A stretch of DNA of 64,000 bases, taken from Devosia sp. A16. Its GTDB lineage: Bacteria > Pseudomonadota > Alphaproteobacteria > Rhizobiales > Devosiaceae. Positions 43,488 to 52,858 of the stretch are shown in pieces. Location of the stretch: positions 744,001 through 808,000 of the forward strand of contig NZ_CP012945.1 of the NCBI RefSeq assembly GCF_001402915.1, given 5' to 3'. Position numbers and translations under genes: made by a program. The notes under the pieces are model-generated. The model ran no database searches. It had not been told where the DNA came from and saw only the letters and a list, made by a program, of their open reading frames with translations. Position 1 is the first letter of the stretch. The number at the start of each line of letters is the position of its first letter.

Positions 43488-43553
43488 CTCAGTCTCTCGC
43501 TTGCGCGCCGCGGCCGCTGGCCGCCGGCGCCATATTCCGTGGGTGGCAGACGC

Positions 43554-44525
43554 TCATCGCTTGTTGCCGGTCGCGGCGAGCGCGACGGCCAAGACGATGA
43601 TCACGCCGGTGGTCAGGTCCTTGAAGAAGGGGTTCACGTTGAGGATGTTGAAGCCGTTGCCGATCAGCGCCATCAGCAGCACGCCGGCCATCGAGCGCCA
43701 GATCGCGCCGGCGCCGCCCATGATCGAAGTGCCGCCCAGGATCACCGCGGCGATCGCCTCGAACTCGTAGCCGGTGCCGGCCTGCGGCTCGCCCATCGAC
43801 AGCCGCGACACGGTGATCACCCCGGCCAGCCCGGCGGCGCCGCCCGACAGCGCGAAGGTGATGATCTTGACGAGGTTGGTGCGGATGCCCGAGAGCAGCG
43901 CCGCCTCCTCGTTGCCGCCCACCGCGAAGATGGCGCGCCCCAGCGTCGTGCGGTTGAGGATGAACATCATCAGCACCATGAAGGCCAGCATCACCAGCAC
44001 CGCGACATTGACCAGGTCGAGCTTGGCGCGGCCCAGCCAGGCGAATTCCTCGACCCGCACCGGGATCAGCTTGCCGTTGGTGATGAGGATGGCCATGCCG
44101 CGATAGACGAGGCTGGTGGCCAGCGTCACGAGGAACGAGTGGACGTTGAAGGCGGTGATGATGATGCCGTTGATCGAGCCGAGCAGCAGCCCGATCAGCG
44201 GCGCCGCGACGATGGCGAGCAGCGGGTCGACATTGACCGCGAGGTAAGCCGCGCTCACCGAGGCGACGCCGAATATGGCCCCGGTCGAGAGGTCGAAGCC
44301 GCCGCCGATGATCACCAGCGTCAGTGCGCAGGCGATGATGAACAGCGGCGTCGACTGGTTGAGGATGTTGAACAGGTTCCGCGGCGTCAGGAATGACGGC
44401 GACAGCAGCGTCAGCGCCACCAGCATCACCGCGATGATGATGAGCACGCCATACTGGCGCACGAAATCGCCGAAGTCGAAGCGCCGCGCGGCGGCAGGGG
44501 TCTTGGTGAGGGTGGTGTCGGCCAT
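43554..44525 (-). CDS. Ribose-type ABC transporter permease (RbsC-like)
   Basis: 323 aa; nine or ten hydrophobic segments (VLIIIAVMLVALTLLSPSFL near residue 30; STGAIFGVASVSAAYLA). Its ATG overlaps the ATPase stop by one base (TGATG). Member of the CUT2 family, which imports ribose, other sugars and some purine or amide compounds. Confidence 0.88.
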   Translation of the reverse strand: MADTTLTKTPAAARRFDFGDFVRQYGVLIIIAVMLVALTLLSPSFLTPRNLFNILNQSTPLFIIACALTLVIIGGGFDLSTGAIFGVASVSAAYLAVNVDPLLAIVAAPLIGLLLGSINGIIITAFNVHSFLVTLATSLVYRGMAILITNGKLIPVRVEEFAWLGRAKLDLVNVAVLVMLAFMVLMMFILNRTTLGRAIFAVGGNEEAALLSGIRTNLVKIITFALSGGAAGLAGVITVSRLSMGEPQAGTGYEFEAIAAVILGGTSIMGGAGAIWRSMAGVLLMALIGNGFNILNVNPFFKDLTTGVIIVLAVALAATGNKR

Positions 44526-46060
44526 CAGCTGGCAGCCTCCTGGCGATTGCGTTGGCTGTTCTGTTCGTCAAAGACGCGGGTGAGCGCCGCTTCCACCGTC
44601 AGCGCGGCGGCGGGCTCTTCGGCAAAGATCCGGCCTTCGCTCAACAGGTAGCAGCGGTGGGACAGGTTGATGACTTCCTCGAGCTCGGAGGAGATCAGCA
44701 GCACCCCGACGCCCTGCCGCGCCATCTCGACGATGAAATCGTGGATGCGGCGGCGGGCTCCGATATCGACGCCGCGCGACGGCTCGTCGAGGATCAGCAG
44801 CTTGGGTTTCGCCACCGCCCATTTGGAGAGCAGCACCTTTTGCTGGTTGCCGCCCGAATAGCGCGCCACCCGGCCATCGACCGCCCCGGGCACGATGCCG
44901 AAATGTCCGATCATGTCGCGCGCCTGTTTGATCTCGGCGCCGCGGTTGAGGATGCCGAAACGGCTGATCCGGCCGAGGGTGCCCAGGCTGATGTTGAAGC
45001 GGGTGGGCTGGGTCAGCACCAGTCCCTGCTTCCGCCGATCCTCGGGCACCAGCGCCACGCCGGCGGCGATCGCCTCATGCACGCTGAAGCGGCGGCCGAC
45101 CGGTGCGCCCTCGATCAGATATTGGCCGGCGGTGATCCGGTCGGCGCCGAACAGGGCGCGCGCCACTTCGGTGCGGCCCGAGCCGACGAGGCCGACCAGC
45201 CCGACGATCTCGCCGGGACGGATGGCGAGCGAGATATCGGCGAGCCCGGCGCCGGTGCTGACCCCGCGCAGCTCCACCACCGGAGGAAGCGTCGCGGCGG
45301 GGGCGGCAGGCAGCGCCGGCCAGAGGATTTCGGCGGCCTGCCCGAGCATGGCGTCGACGAGGCTCTGCTTGGTCTCGCCCGCGATCGGCGAAGTGCGTAC
45401 CACCCTGCCGTCGCGCATGATGGTGACATTGTCGCAATTGGCGAGGATGTGGTCGAGGAAGTGGCTGACATAGATGACGGTCTTGCCCTGCCCCTTGAGC
45501 CGCCGGATCACCTCGTGCAGGCGGTCGGCTTCGTCCTCGGTCAGGGACGAGGTCGGCTCATCCATGATGATGACCTGCGCCTCGCGGGCGATGGCGCGCA
45601 TGATCTCGACCTTCTGGCGCTCGGCGATGCGCAGGCTCGCCACCTTGACCGACGAGTCGATGCCGAAATCGCAGGCCTCTTCCAGCGCCGCGAAGCGGGC
45701 GGCATCGCCGCCGACCAGGATGCCGGCGCGCTGGCTCTCGCGGCCGAGAAAGACGTTCTGCACCACGGTCAGCTCGGGCGCCAGCTGCAGCTCCTGGTGG
45801 ATCATGGCGACGCCCAGCGCCAGCGCATCGCGCGGCGAAAAGCGCACGACGCGCGCCCCGAGGATTTCGACCTCGCCCTCGTCGGGAGTGTAGTAGCCGC
45901 CGATGATCTTGCCGAGGCTGGATTTGCCGGCGCCGTTCTCGCCCACCAGGGCATGCACGGTCCCCGCGGCGATCTCGACATCGATGCCCTCGAGGATGCG
46001 CGTGCCGCCAAAGCTCTTGGCGACGCCCCGCACCCGGACGGCGATGGCTGGAGTGGTCAT
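44525..46060 (-). CDS. Ribose-type ABC transporter ATPase (RbsA-like)
   Basis: 511 aa with two ATPase halves. First: Walker A GENGAGKSS and Walker B VIIMDEPTSS. Second: degenerate loop GLVGSGRTE, signature YSGGNQQKV and LLILDEPSRG. This asymmetry is normal for CUT2 ATPases. The RIME-like region 46108-46325 separates it from the binding-protein gene. Confidence 0.92.
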   Translation of the reverse strand: MTTPAIAVRVRGVAKSFGGTRILEGIDVEIAAGTVHALVGENGAGKSSLGKIIGGYYTPDEGEVEILGARVVRFSPRDALALGVAMIHQELQLAPELTVVQNVFLGRESQRAGILVGGDAARFAALEEACDFGIDSSVKVASLRIAERQKVEIMRAIAREAQVIIMDEPTSSLTEDEADRLHEVIRRLKGQGKTVIYVSHFLDHILANCDNVTIMRDGRVVRTSPIAGETKQSLVDAMLGQAAEILWPALPAAPAATLPPVVELRGVSTGAGLADISLAIRPGEIVGLVGLVGSGRTEVARALFGADRITAGQYLIEGAPVGRRFSVHEAIAAGVALVPEDRRKQGLVLTQPTRFNISLGTLGRISRFGILNRGAEIKQARDMIGHFGIVPGAVDGRVARYSGGNQQKVLLSKWAVAKPKLLILDEPSRGVDIGARRRIHDFIVEMARQGVGVLLISSELEEVINLSHRCYLLSEGRIFAEEPAAALTVEAALTRVFDEQNSQRNRQEAAS

Positions 46061-46107
46061 CGTTGCCTCCCCGGCTGCAGCGAACCGATAACGATCATTG
46101 ATCCGGT

Positions 46108-46325
46108 GACTGGCATGGCAATCTCATATGAAGGCCACCGGGCTGGCTTTGGTCCTCCACCGCGTAGCGGGGGAGGGGGACCGCCGGAGGCGGTGGAGGG
46201 GGCGGCGGCAGACGCCGGTGTTCGGGGCCGCCCCCTCCAGCAGCTTCGCTGGTCCCCCTCCCCCGTTTCACGGTGGAGGAGCACTGAAAGTGCAGTGCTT
46301 AACCTCATATGCGATTGCCCTCCGG
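46108..46325. repeat. Mosaic intergenic palindrome in the ABC operon
   Basis: Starts near CTCATATGAAGGCCACC and ends TCATATGCGATTGCCCT. Between them CTCCACCGCG...GGAGGGGG-type arms pair with CCCCCTCC...GGTGGAGGAG. Ends resemble those of 3986-4205 and 51758-51850. It lies between the SBP and ATPase genes of one transport system and could set their relative expression by 3' stabilisation. Confidence 0.6.
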
Positions 46326-46370
46326 TGACCGGGGGCGGGAGCGCCCCCGGCTCGGATGGTGCGAAGGCGA

Positions 46371-47363
46371 TCAGCCTTCCCACTCCGCCTTGAAATCCGG
46401 ATGGGCGTCGAGCCAGGCCTTGTCGACGATCATCGGGTTGGAGGCCTTGGTGGCCGGGTCGATCCAGTTCTCGACCGTCTCGCCCTTCTTGGCGCGGATC
46501 AGTGCGTCGGCCGCATAGAAGCCTTCCGAGTACGGGTAGCCCGAGAGCGTCGCGTCGAACACGCCCGCCTTGATCTTGTCGACGGTGATCTGGTTGAGCC
46601 CGCCGCCGATCATGTAGATCGGCTCGATCGGGATGCCGGCATCGTTGAGCGCGATCTCGACGCCGAGCAGGTGCTGGTCGGCATTGGAGAGCACCGCGTC
46701 GATCTTGGGGTTGGCCTGGATGATGTCCTGGAACGCCGTCAGCGACGCATCGGGGCTGTAATTGCCCTCGCCGGTGGCCACGACCTTGATGTTGGCGTGC
46801 TGCGACAGCACGGTCTCGAAGCTCTTGTAGCGCAGGTTGTCGAACGGGAACTGCAGCTGGCCGATCATGATCACCACGTTGCAGGGATCCTTGTCGGCGC
46901 AGAACTTCACCACTTCCTCGGCCTGCGCAGTGGCGCCGGTGACCGGGTTGGAGGCGACGGTGGTGGTGAGGCCGGCGACCTGCGGGGTCATCACCGTCAG
47001 GTCCGGGCCGACCGGGAACAGCACCGAGGCGACGAGCAGGCCTTCCTTGGTCGCCTCCTCGAGCGCGGTGGCGATGCCGACCGTATCGTTGGGGGCGATG
47101 ATGATGCCGTCGAAGCGGCCGCCGGCAATGATGTCTTCGACCTGCTTGTACTGGGTGGCGGCATTGAACTCGCCGTCGAAGATCTCGACCTCGACCCCGC
47201 CCGCCTTCTCTGCGGCGGCTTTCACGCCCTGCCAGGTGGCGTCGTTATAGCCGTTCTGGCTGGACGCCGCGAGGAAGGCCAGGCGGATCGGCTCCTGGGC
47301 CATGGCGGGGGCTGAGATGAGGGCCGAAGCCATCAGCGCCGCTGCGAAAATCTTGTGCTTCAT
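46371..47363 (-). CDS. CUT2-type periplasmic substrate-binding protein
   Basis: 330 aa from ATG 47363. Signal peptide MKHKIFAAALMASALISAPA cleaved at AMA-QE. Mature protein is a sugar-binding type 1 fold (RLAFLAASSQNGYNDATWQG; GGRFDGIIIAPND; AVLSNADQHLLGVEIAL). Divergence from ribose binders leaves the ligand open; operon context points to an amide or hydantoin-like compound. Confidence 0.88.
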   Translation of the reverse strand: MKHKIFAAALMASALISAPAMAQEPIRLAFLAASSQNGYNDATWQGVKAAAEKAGGVEVEIFDGEFNAATQYKQVEDIIAGGRFDGIIIAPNDTVGIATALEEATKEGLLVASVLFPVGPDLTVMTPQVAGLTTTVASNPVTGATAQAEEVVKFCADKDPCNVVIMIGQLQFPFDNLRYKSFETVLSQHANIKVVATGEGNYSPDASLTAFQDIIQANPKIDAVLSNADQHLLGVEIALNDAGIPIEPIYMIGGGLNQITVDKIKAGVFDATLSGYPYSEGFYAADALIRAKKGETVENWIDPATKASNPMIVDKAWLDAHPDFKAEWEG

Positions 47364-47453
47364 CTGTGTTCTCCTGTGGGTCCCGTGTTTGGTGCTGGGT
47401 CCGTAGGTTCGGACCACCTGTTGCGCCGTCCGCCGAAGCGGCCGGCGAGTGCC

Positions 47454-47996
47454 TCATCCCTCCAAGGCCGAAACGCCGCCGCCGGCTTCGCCGTGGAAAT
47501 TGGCGCCTTCCGAGCGCGATTGGCCGAGCAGCAGGAAGGCGAGTGTCGCCACCGGCTGCCAGGCAAGCGCGGCCTCGACCTTGTCGGCCGTGTAGTGCCC
47601 CTTGCGATGCAGCAGGTTGAGCGTGCCGATCACCCTGCCATCGGCGACCGCCGGCAGGTTCATGTTGGATTCAAAGCCCAGCGCCTCGATCTTCTGCCAG
47701 TCGAAAAACACCCGCTGGATGCCCTCGATGCTGGTCGAGGCATAGGGCTCGCAGCGCTCGATCACCGTCTCGAAATAGAGGTTGCGGTCGAGCCGCTTGA
47801 AATTGCCGGTCGGATAGGCCGCCGCATCGTCGGTCCACACCCGCCGCGAGCGCATGGCGTCGAGGTCGTAGACCGAGGCCGTGGTGAGGAGCGAGCCGAC
47901 CGCGGCATGAAGGCCGGCGCGGCAATAGGCGAACACCGCGACGGCGGCATCGGCGCCGCGCGCCAGCCGATGGGCGTGGGCGAGATCGGGGCTCAC
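47454..47996 (-). CDS. GAF-domain protein
   Basis: 180 aa, GTG start at 47996 overlapping the amidohydrolase stop (GTGA). Residues 20-165 form a GAF domain (TTASVYDLDAMRSRRVWTDD; NLPAVADGRVIGTLNLLHRK). No output domain, so it may sense a ligand for an enzyme or transporter in the operon. Such GAF proteins recur in HyuAB/amidohydrolase clusters. Confidence 0.75.
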   Translation of the reverse strand: MSPDLAHAHRLARGADAAVAVFAYCRAGLHAAVGSLLTTASVYDLDAMRSRRVWTDDAAAYPTGNFKRLDRNLYFETVIERCEPYASTSIEGIQRVFFDWQKIEALGFESNMNLPAVADGRVIGTLNLLHRKGHYTADKVEAALAWQPVATLAFLLLGQSRSEGANFHGEAGGGVSALEG

Positions 47997-49225
47997 TCCC
48001 CCCTCCGGTCGTGCTTGATGGCGCCGTCCTTGACGACGAGCCTGAGGTGCTGCTCAGGCCTGCCGAGCGCGGCGATATCGGCGAACGGATCGACGTCGAA
48101 GGCGACGAGATTGGCCCGCGCCCCCGTCGCCATGGTGCCGATCTCGCCTTCCATGCGGCAGAGCTTCGCCCCGGCGCTCCACATGCCGCCGAGGATCTCG
48201 GCGGGGGTCAGCACCTGGGCGAGGAGTTCGAACTCGAGCCCGCCATACTTGCGCAGCTGGCCGAGGAGGTCGGTGCCGAAGGCCATGGGCAGCCCGGCCG
48301 CGCGCATCACCTGAAGCGAGTTGCGGCCGCCATCGCGCACCACGTCGATCTTGGCCTGTTCGGCAACGCCGAAGCCCAGCTGGGCGCCCTCGAGCTTCAG
48401 GCCGTCATAGGCCGCCAGCGTCGGCACCGCGATGCAGCCCGCCTCGGCGGCCATGGCGGCGGTCTCGGGCTCGATCAGGTTGCAGTGCTCGAGCGACTTC
48501 ACCCCGAGCCTGACGCAGCGGCGGATCGAGGCATCCGAATAGACGTGCGCCGACACATAGGTGTTGAAGTTGGCCGCTTCCTCGACCATGGCGCGGATCT
48601 CGTCGTCCGAATATTGCAGCCCGTCGATCGGATCGTTGGGGGAGGAAACGCCGCCATTGGCCATCACCTTGATGAAGCGGGCGCCTTCCTTGATCATCTT
48701 GCGGCAGGCACGGCGCACCTCGTCGACCCCGTCGACCAGGACGCCCATATTGCCCAGCCGCCAGCCCAGCGCGTCGGGCCGGATATCGGTGCGCAGGCGC
48801 AGGTCGGTGTGCCCGCCGGTCATCGACAGGCCCTTGCCGCAGATGACCAGGTCAGGCCCCTCGATCAGCCCGTCCTCGACGCCGCGCACCAGGCCCAGGT
48901 CGGCGCCGCCCAGATCGCGCACCGTGGTGAAACCGGCAGCGAGCAGCCCGCTCATCACCTGCGCCGCGCGCAAAGCCGCAAGGCTGTCGGGAGCGATGGC
49001 ATTGGCCCAGAGGTCGAGCGACCAGGCGACGACATGGAAATGACAATCGATGAAGCCCGGCATCAGCGTCAGGCCGCCGAGGTCGATCACCTCGCTCCCC
49101 GGCGCCGGCGCCACCCCGGTGCCGACGATCCGGCCATCTCGCACCGAGACGCTGGTCGGGGCGCCGAGCGCCTGGCGCTCGAGATCGACGAGACGCGCAT
49201 TGGTGAAGTGCAGCACCCCGTTCAT
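47993..49225 (-). CDS. Amidohydrolase-family metal hydrolase
   Basis: 410 aa from ATG 49225 (MNGVLHFTNARLVDLERQAL). Metal ligands: HxH in DCHFHVV, Lys in IKVMANGGVSS, His in SAHVYSD and EHCNLI, Asp in FGTDLLG. Resembles imidazolonepropionase/prolidase-like amidohydrolases that cleave cyclic amides or dipeptides. It is the second gene of the leftward operon. Confidence 0.86.
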   Translation of the reverse strand: MNGVLHFTNARLVDLERQALGAPTSVSVRDGRIVGTGVAPAPGSEVIDLGGLTLMPGFIDCHFHVVAWSLDLWANAIAPDSLAALRAAQVMSGLLAAGFTTVRDLGGADLGLVRGVEDGLIEGPDLVICGKGLSMTGGHTDLRLRTDIRPDALGWRLGNMGVLVDGVDEVRRACRKMIKEGARFIKVMANGGVSSPNDPIDGLQYSDDEIRAMVEEAANFNTYVSAHVYSDASIRRCVRLGVKSLEHCNLIEPETAAMAAEAGCIAVPTLAAYDGLKLEGAQLGFGVAEQAKIDVVRDGGRNSLQVMRAAGLPMAFGTDLLGQLRKYGGLEFELLAQVLTPAEILGGMWSAGAKLCRMEGEIGTMATGARANLVAFDVDPFADIAALGRPEQHLRLVVKDGAIKHDRRGE

Positions 49226-49384
49226 CGGCCGGGCGCCGCGCCGACCGATGCGGCCTGTGAGATCTGCTGGTTGTCGGTTAGGCGCATTGAGGTCCTGCTT
49301 GCGACGCTTTGATGTCAATATGAGCGAATATTTAGTTTGTCGACAAGATGGATTCTGAACCCTGCCCTGCCGAAACTTTGAGCG

Positions 49385-50656
49385 TCATGCTGCCTTGAGG
49401 CCGCACCAGTCGGCGACAAAACGGGCAATCACCTCGGTGGTGGTGGCGAGGCTGGCGAGCTCCACCGCCTCGGACGGCGCGTGCATGCCGCGGGCATTGC
49501 CGCCGTAGCAGAGCGCCGGAATGCCGTAATAGAGGTCGTAGAACCGGGTATCGCTGGTCGCCGTCAGGCAGAGCGGTTCGAGCGGCTGGCCCAGCACCTG
49601 AGTATGGATTTCGGCGAGCAGCGCCTCGGCTGCGGTGCCGGGGGCAAAGACGTGGCCGTCGGCCTGGAAACCGATCCAGCTCAGCGCCGGCATTTCGGCT
49701 TCGAGCGCCGCGGCGCAGCGCCGCACCGCCTCGGCGACGCGCTCGCGCACCTCCGCCAGGCTGTGCCCCGGCAGCACCGACAGCCGGCATTCGAGCTCGC
49801 ACCACGAGGGGACCGAGCCCAGCCAGTCGCCGCCGCGGATCTTGCCGGGGTTGAACTTCACCGGATCGGCGATGGCGCCGAAATAGGGGTGCGACACCGC
49901 CTCGGCATTGATCTCGGCGGTCAGCCCCTTCAGCGCCTCGATATAGGCCATGGCCGCGAGGATGGCGTGCGAGCCGGTGGAGGCGCTCGCCAGCACATGG
50001 CCCGGCCGGCCCAGAATGCGCAGCCGGAACCACACCGAGCCCAGTTCGGCCCGGATGAGCCGGTGCCCCATGCTTTCGGGAATGAATGCCGCATCGGCGC
50101 GATAGCCGCGCGCCAGCGTCGAGAGCGCCCCATTGCCGGTGCACTCCTCTTCGCTCACCGTCTCGATATGCACCCGCGAGCCCGGCACGAAGCCCAGCCG
50201 ACGCAGCGCATCGAGCGCGAACACCATGGCCGAAACCCCCGCCTTCATGTCGGCGGTGCCGCGCCCATGCATCCAGCCGTCGCGAATCTCGGGCTTGAAC
50301 GGATCCTGCGCCCAGAGCTCGGGCGCTCCCGGCGGCACCACGTCGATATGGCCCATGAGGATCAGGCTCTTGCCCACCGGTGCCTCGACCTCGTGGGTCG
50401 CGACCACCTGCACCGCCCTGGAATAGTCGGCGTCGACCACCGGCGAATAACCCGGCAGCCCGGCAATCTCCACTTCGTCGAGACTGTAGCGGTCGACCCC
50501 CCAACCGCGCGCCGCGAACTCGCCGGCCAGCCAATCCTGGCAGGCGGCCTCGTTGCCCCGGGTGCTGTCGAAGCTGGCGAGCCGGGCCAGCCACTCGGTC
50601 TGCCGCTCGAACCCCTCGGCCACCGCGGCGCGCAGCGCCATCGCATCGATCGTCAT
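49385..50656 (-). CDS. M20 family amidohydrolase/deacylase
   Basis: 423 aa from ATG 50656, GGGGAG upstream. Metal sites: GHIDVVPPG, GRGTADMKAG, SEEECTGNGAL, and late His in GMHAPSEAVELA. The lid domain is in the middle (SVWFRLRILGRPGHVLASA). The family includes ArgE, DapE and N-carbamoyl-amino acid hydrolases; the last activity would fit downstream of a hydantoinase. Confidence 0.86.
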   Translation of the reverse strand: MTIDAMALRAAVAEGFERQTEWLARLASFDSTRGNEAACQDWLAGEFAARGWGVDRYSLDEVEIAGLPGYSPVVDADYSRAVQVVATHEVEAPVGKSLILMGHIDVVPPGAPELWAQDPFKPEIRDGWMHGRGTADMKAGVSAMVFALDALRRLGFVPGSRVHIETVSEEECTGNGALSTLARGYRADAAFIPESMGHRLIRAELGSVWFRLRILGRPGHVLASASTGSHAILAAMAYIEALKGLTAEINAEAVSHPYFGAIADPVKFNPGKIRGGDWLGSVPSWCELECRLSVLPGHSLAEVRERVAEAVRRCAAALEAEMPALSWIGFQADGHVFAPGTAAEALLAEIHTQVLGQPLEPLCLTATSDTRFYDLYYGIPALCYGGNARGMHAPSEAVELASLATTTEVIARFVADWCGLKAA

Positions 50657-50806
50657 GTCACTCCCCTGCCCCGATCCGGCACTTCGCGCAGCGGACTGGA
50701 ATTCTCTGTCGACAAACTGTCGGCTGAACCCTATAGGGAGATCGTGACGAAGCGCAATACGCTTTGCCGAACCCATTGATTGCCCCTAGCCGCTGGAGCT
50801 GACCTC

Positions 50807-51745
50807 ATGGAAAAGAGCCCGTTCACCGGGTGCATTCCCGCCCTGATGACCCCCTGCCGGTCCGACCGGACGCCGGATTTCGATGCGCTGGTGCGCAAGG
50901 CCAAGGAGCTGATCGGGCTCGGCATGTCGGGCGTGGTCTATTGCGGCTCGATGGGCGATTGGCCGCTGCTCACCGATGCCGAGCGCATGGAGGGTGTCGA
51001 GCGGCTGGTCGAGGCCGGCATTCCGGTGATCGTGGGCACCGGCGCGGTCAACACCAGGGCCGCCGCGGCGCACGCCGCCCATGCCCAGAAGGTCGGCGCC
51101 GCCGGCCTGATGCTGATCCCGCGCGTCCTCTCCCGCGGCTCGTCGGCCGCCGCCCAGCACGCCCATTTCAAGGCCCTGCTGTCAGCCGCTCCGGACCTGC
51201 CGGCAGTGATCTACAACAGCCCCTATTACGGCTTTGCCACCCGCGCCGACCTGTTCTTCGCGCTGCGCGCCGAGCACAAGAACCTGGTCGGCTTCAAGGA
51301 ATTCGGCGGCGAACAGGACCTCTCCTACGCGGCCGAGCACATCACCTCGGCCGATCCCGAGCTGACACTGATGGTGGGCGTCGATACCGCCGTCTATCAC
51401 GGCTTCATCCAATGCGGCGCCGCCGGCGCCATCACCGGCATCGGCAACTGCCTGCCGCGCGAAGTGCTGCACCTGGTCGAACTCTGCGTCAAAGGCCAGC
51501 AGGGCGACCCGGTGGCGCGCCGTCGCGCCAGGGAACTCGAGGAAGCGCTGATCACGCTTTCCACCTGGGATGCCGGCCCCGACCTGGTGCTGTTCTTCAA
51601 GTACCTGCTGGTGCTCAACGGCGAGCCCGAATACGCGCTCCACTTCAACGAGACCGACGCCCTGAGCCCGGCGCAGCAGCGCTTCGCCGAACAATCGCTC
51701 ACGCGCTTCCGCACCTGGTACGCCGACTGGGCGAAAGCGGCTTAA
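50807..51745 (+). CDS. DHDPS-family aldolase/lyase
   Basis: 312 aa from ATG 50807. TIM-barrel with Schiff-base Lys in VGFKEFGGEQD and Tyr in VIYNSPYYGFAT; the GTTGE loop is replaced by CGSMGDWPLL, so it is not true DapA. Members of this family include N-acetylneuraminate lyase and 2-keto-3-deoxy-sugar aldolases. It is divergent from the M20 gene, 150 bp away, likely sharing regulation. Confidence 0.83.
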   Translation: MEKSPFTGCIPALMTPCRSDRTPDFDALVRKAKELIGLGMSGVVYCGSMGDWPLLTDAERMEGVERLVEAGIPVIVGTGAVNTRAAAAHAAHAQKVGAAGLMLIPRVLSRGSSAAAQHAHFKALLSAAPDLPAVIYNSPYYGFATRADLFFALRAEHKNLVGFKEFGGEQDLSYAAEHITSADPELTLMVGVDTAVYHGFIQCGAAGAITGIGNCLPREVLHLVELCVKGQQGDPVARRRARELEEALITLSTWDAGPDLVLFFKYLLVLNGEPEYALHFNETDALSPAQQRFAEQSLTRFRTWYADWAKAA

Positions 51746-51757
51746 GCGCGCTCGGTC

Positions 51758-51850
51758 GCATATGGAGCACTGATGGTCGTTTGAGTGCCTTCTCCCCTTG
51801 TGGGAGAAGGCAAGAGGTGCCCCTCACCGACATGTGCGATTGCCCTCACG
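51758..51850. repeat. Partial RIME-like element
   Basis: GCATATGGAGCACTGATGG leads into CCTTCTCCCCTTGTGGGAG, matching the inverted right part of 4011-4205. A closing half follows as ACATGTGCGATTGCCCT, like 46308-46325. The long central palindrome is missing. Confidence 0.6.
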
Positions 51851-51876
51851 GGGCGCCGACTGCAAGCTCCTCCCCC

Positions 51877-52608
51877 TCACCGCGCCTGCAGCGCCAGGTC
51901 GATCCGGGTGGTCGTCTCGCGCGAGATGTAGGACTGGATCTGCCGCACGATCTGGGCGGCGTGCGTCGCCGCCAGCGCGTCGGCGCGGTCGGCGTCGCCG
52001 GCTTCGATCGCCGCCACCATGTCGGCATGCTCGTCCACATATTGGCGCGGCAGGCGGTCGTCGAACGAGTAGTAGAACACCCGCATCACCCGCCGCCCCT
52101 CGTCGAGCAGCCGGGCGAACAACTGGGTGAAATAGACATTGCCGCCGGCCTCCGCCACCGCCACATGGAAATCGCGGTTGATGGCGATCATCCCCAGCGC
52201 ATCATGGCGGCGCACCGCATCGGCATAGGCGGCCTCGAAGGCCCGGATGCGCACCAGGTGCTCGGGCCGCCGATGCACTGCCGCGGCGCGGGTGGTGACC
52301 CGGTACATCAGCGTCAGCGCCTCGAAATAGACCGGCAGGTTTACGAAGTCGATCGGCGCGACGATGGTGTTGCGGTTGGGCAGCGTCGTCAGCAGTCCCT
52401 CGGCCGCCAGTCGCACCATCGCCTCGCGGATCGGCGTGCGCGACAGCGCAAACTCCTCCGAGAGCCGCATTTCGTCGAGCGGACTGCCCGGCGGCAGGCT
52501 GAGATCGAGGATCGACTGCCGCAGCCTGTCGTAGACTTTCTGCACCCCATGTCCCCGCTTGCGGGTCTGAGGCGCCGCCTCCGCCATTGCCTGCGACTGT
52601 TTCGCCAT
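51877..52608 (-). CDS. GntR/FadR-family regulator
   Basis: 243 aa from ATG 52608, GGTGAG upstream. N-terminal winged helix (GVQKVYDRLRQSILDLSLPP; ALSRTPIREAMVRLAAEGL) and an FCD effector domain with metal-binding His in NRDFHVAVAE and DEHADMVAAI. Probably controls the hyu cluster and the adjacent aldolase; its effector is likely an acid intermediate. Confidence 0.86.
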   Translation of the reverse strand: MAKQSQAMAEAAPQTRKRGHGVQKVYDRLRQSILDLSLPPGSPLDEMRLSEEFALSRTPIREAMVRLAAEGLLTTLPNRNTIVAPIDFVNLPVYFEALTLMYRVTTRAAAVHRRPEHLVRIRAFEAAYADAVRRHDALGMIAINRDFHVAVAEAGGNVYFTQLFARLLDEGRRVMRVFYYSFDDRLPRQYVDEHADMVAAIEAGDADRADALAATHAAQIVRQIQSYISRETTTRIDLALQAR

Positions 52609-52858
52609 GTGCTCACCTTCGATTCTGCTGCGCATGTCGCAACAGGCCCATGAGGAAAGTACCACCGGATTGCCGTCATGCCCGCAAGTCGCAATGATTA
52701 CTTGCGAACATGTTGTTCTGTTGCTGCGGCCGAGCACGACATCCGCGCCTCTCCACGGCGCAGGGCGCCGTTGCACGCCCTGCTCTGCTCCCCCCGGCAC
52801 GATCGGCTGCCATCTGCGGTTGCGCCGATGGACGGCCGGGGCAGTGCCCCGGCCATTG

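Noticed and set aside
41436-44396. 986-codon open frame on the plus strand opposite hyuA and the RbsC-like gene
   Set aside because: His/Arg/Asp/Gly/Ala-rich composition typical of the antisense of high-GC genes; it spans two well-identified genes.
44552-46393. 613-codon plus-strand frame
   Set aside because: Antisense of the RbsA-like ATPase; no recognisable motif.
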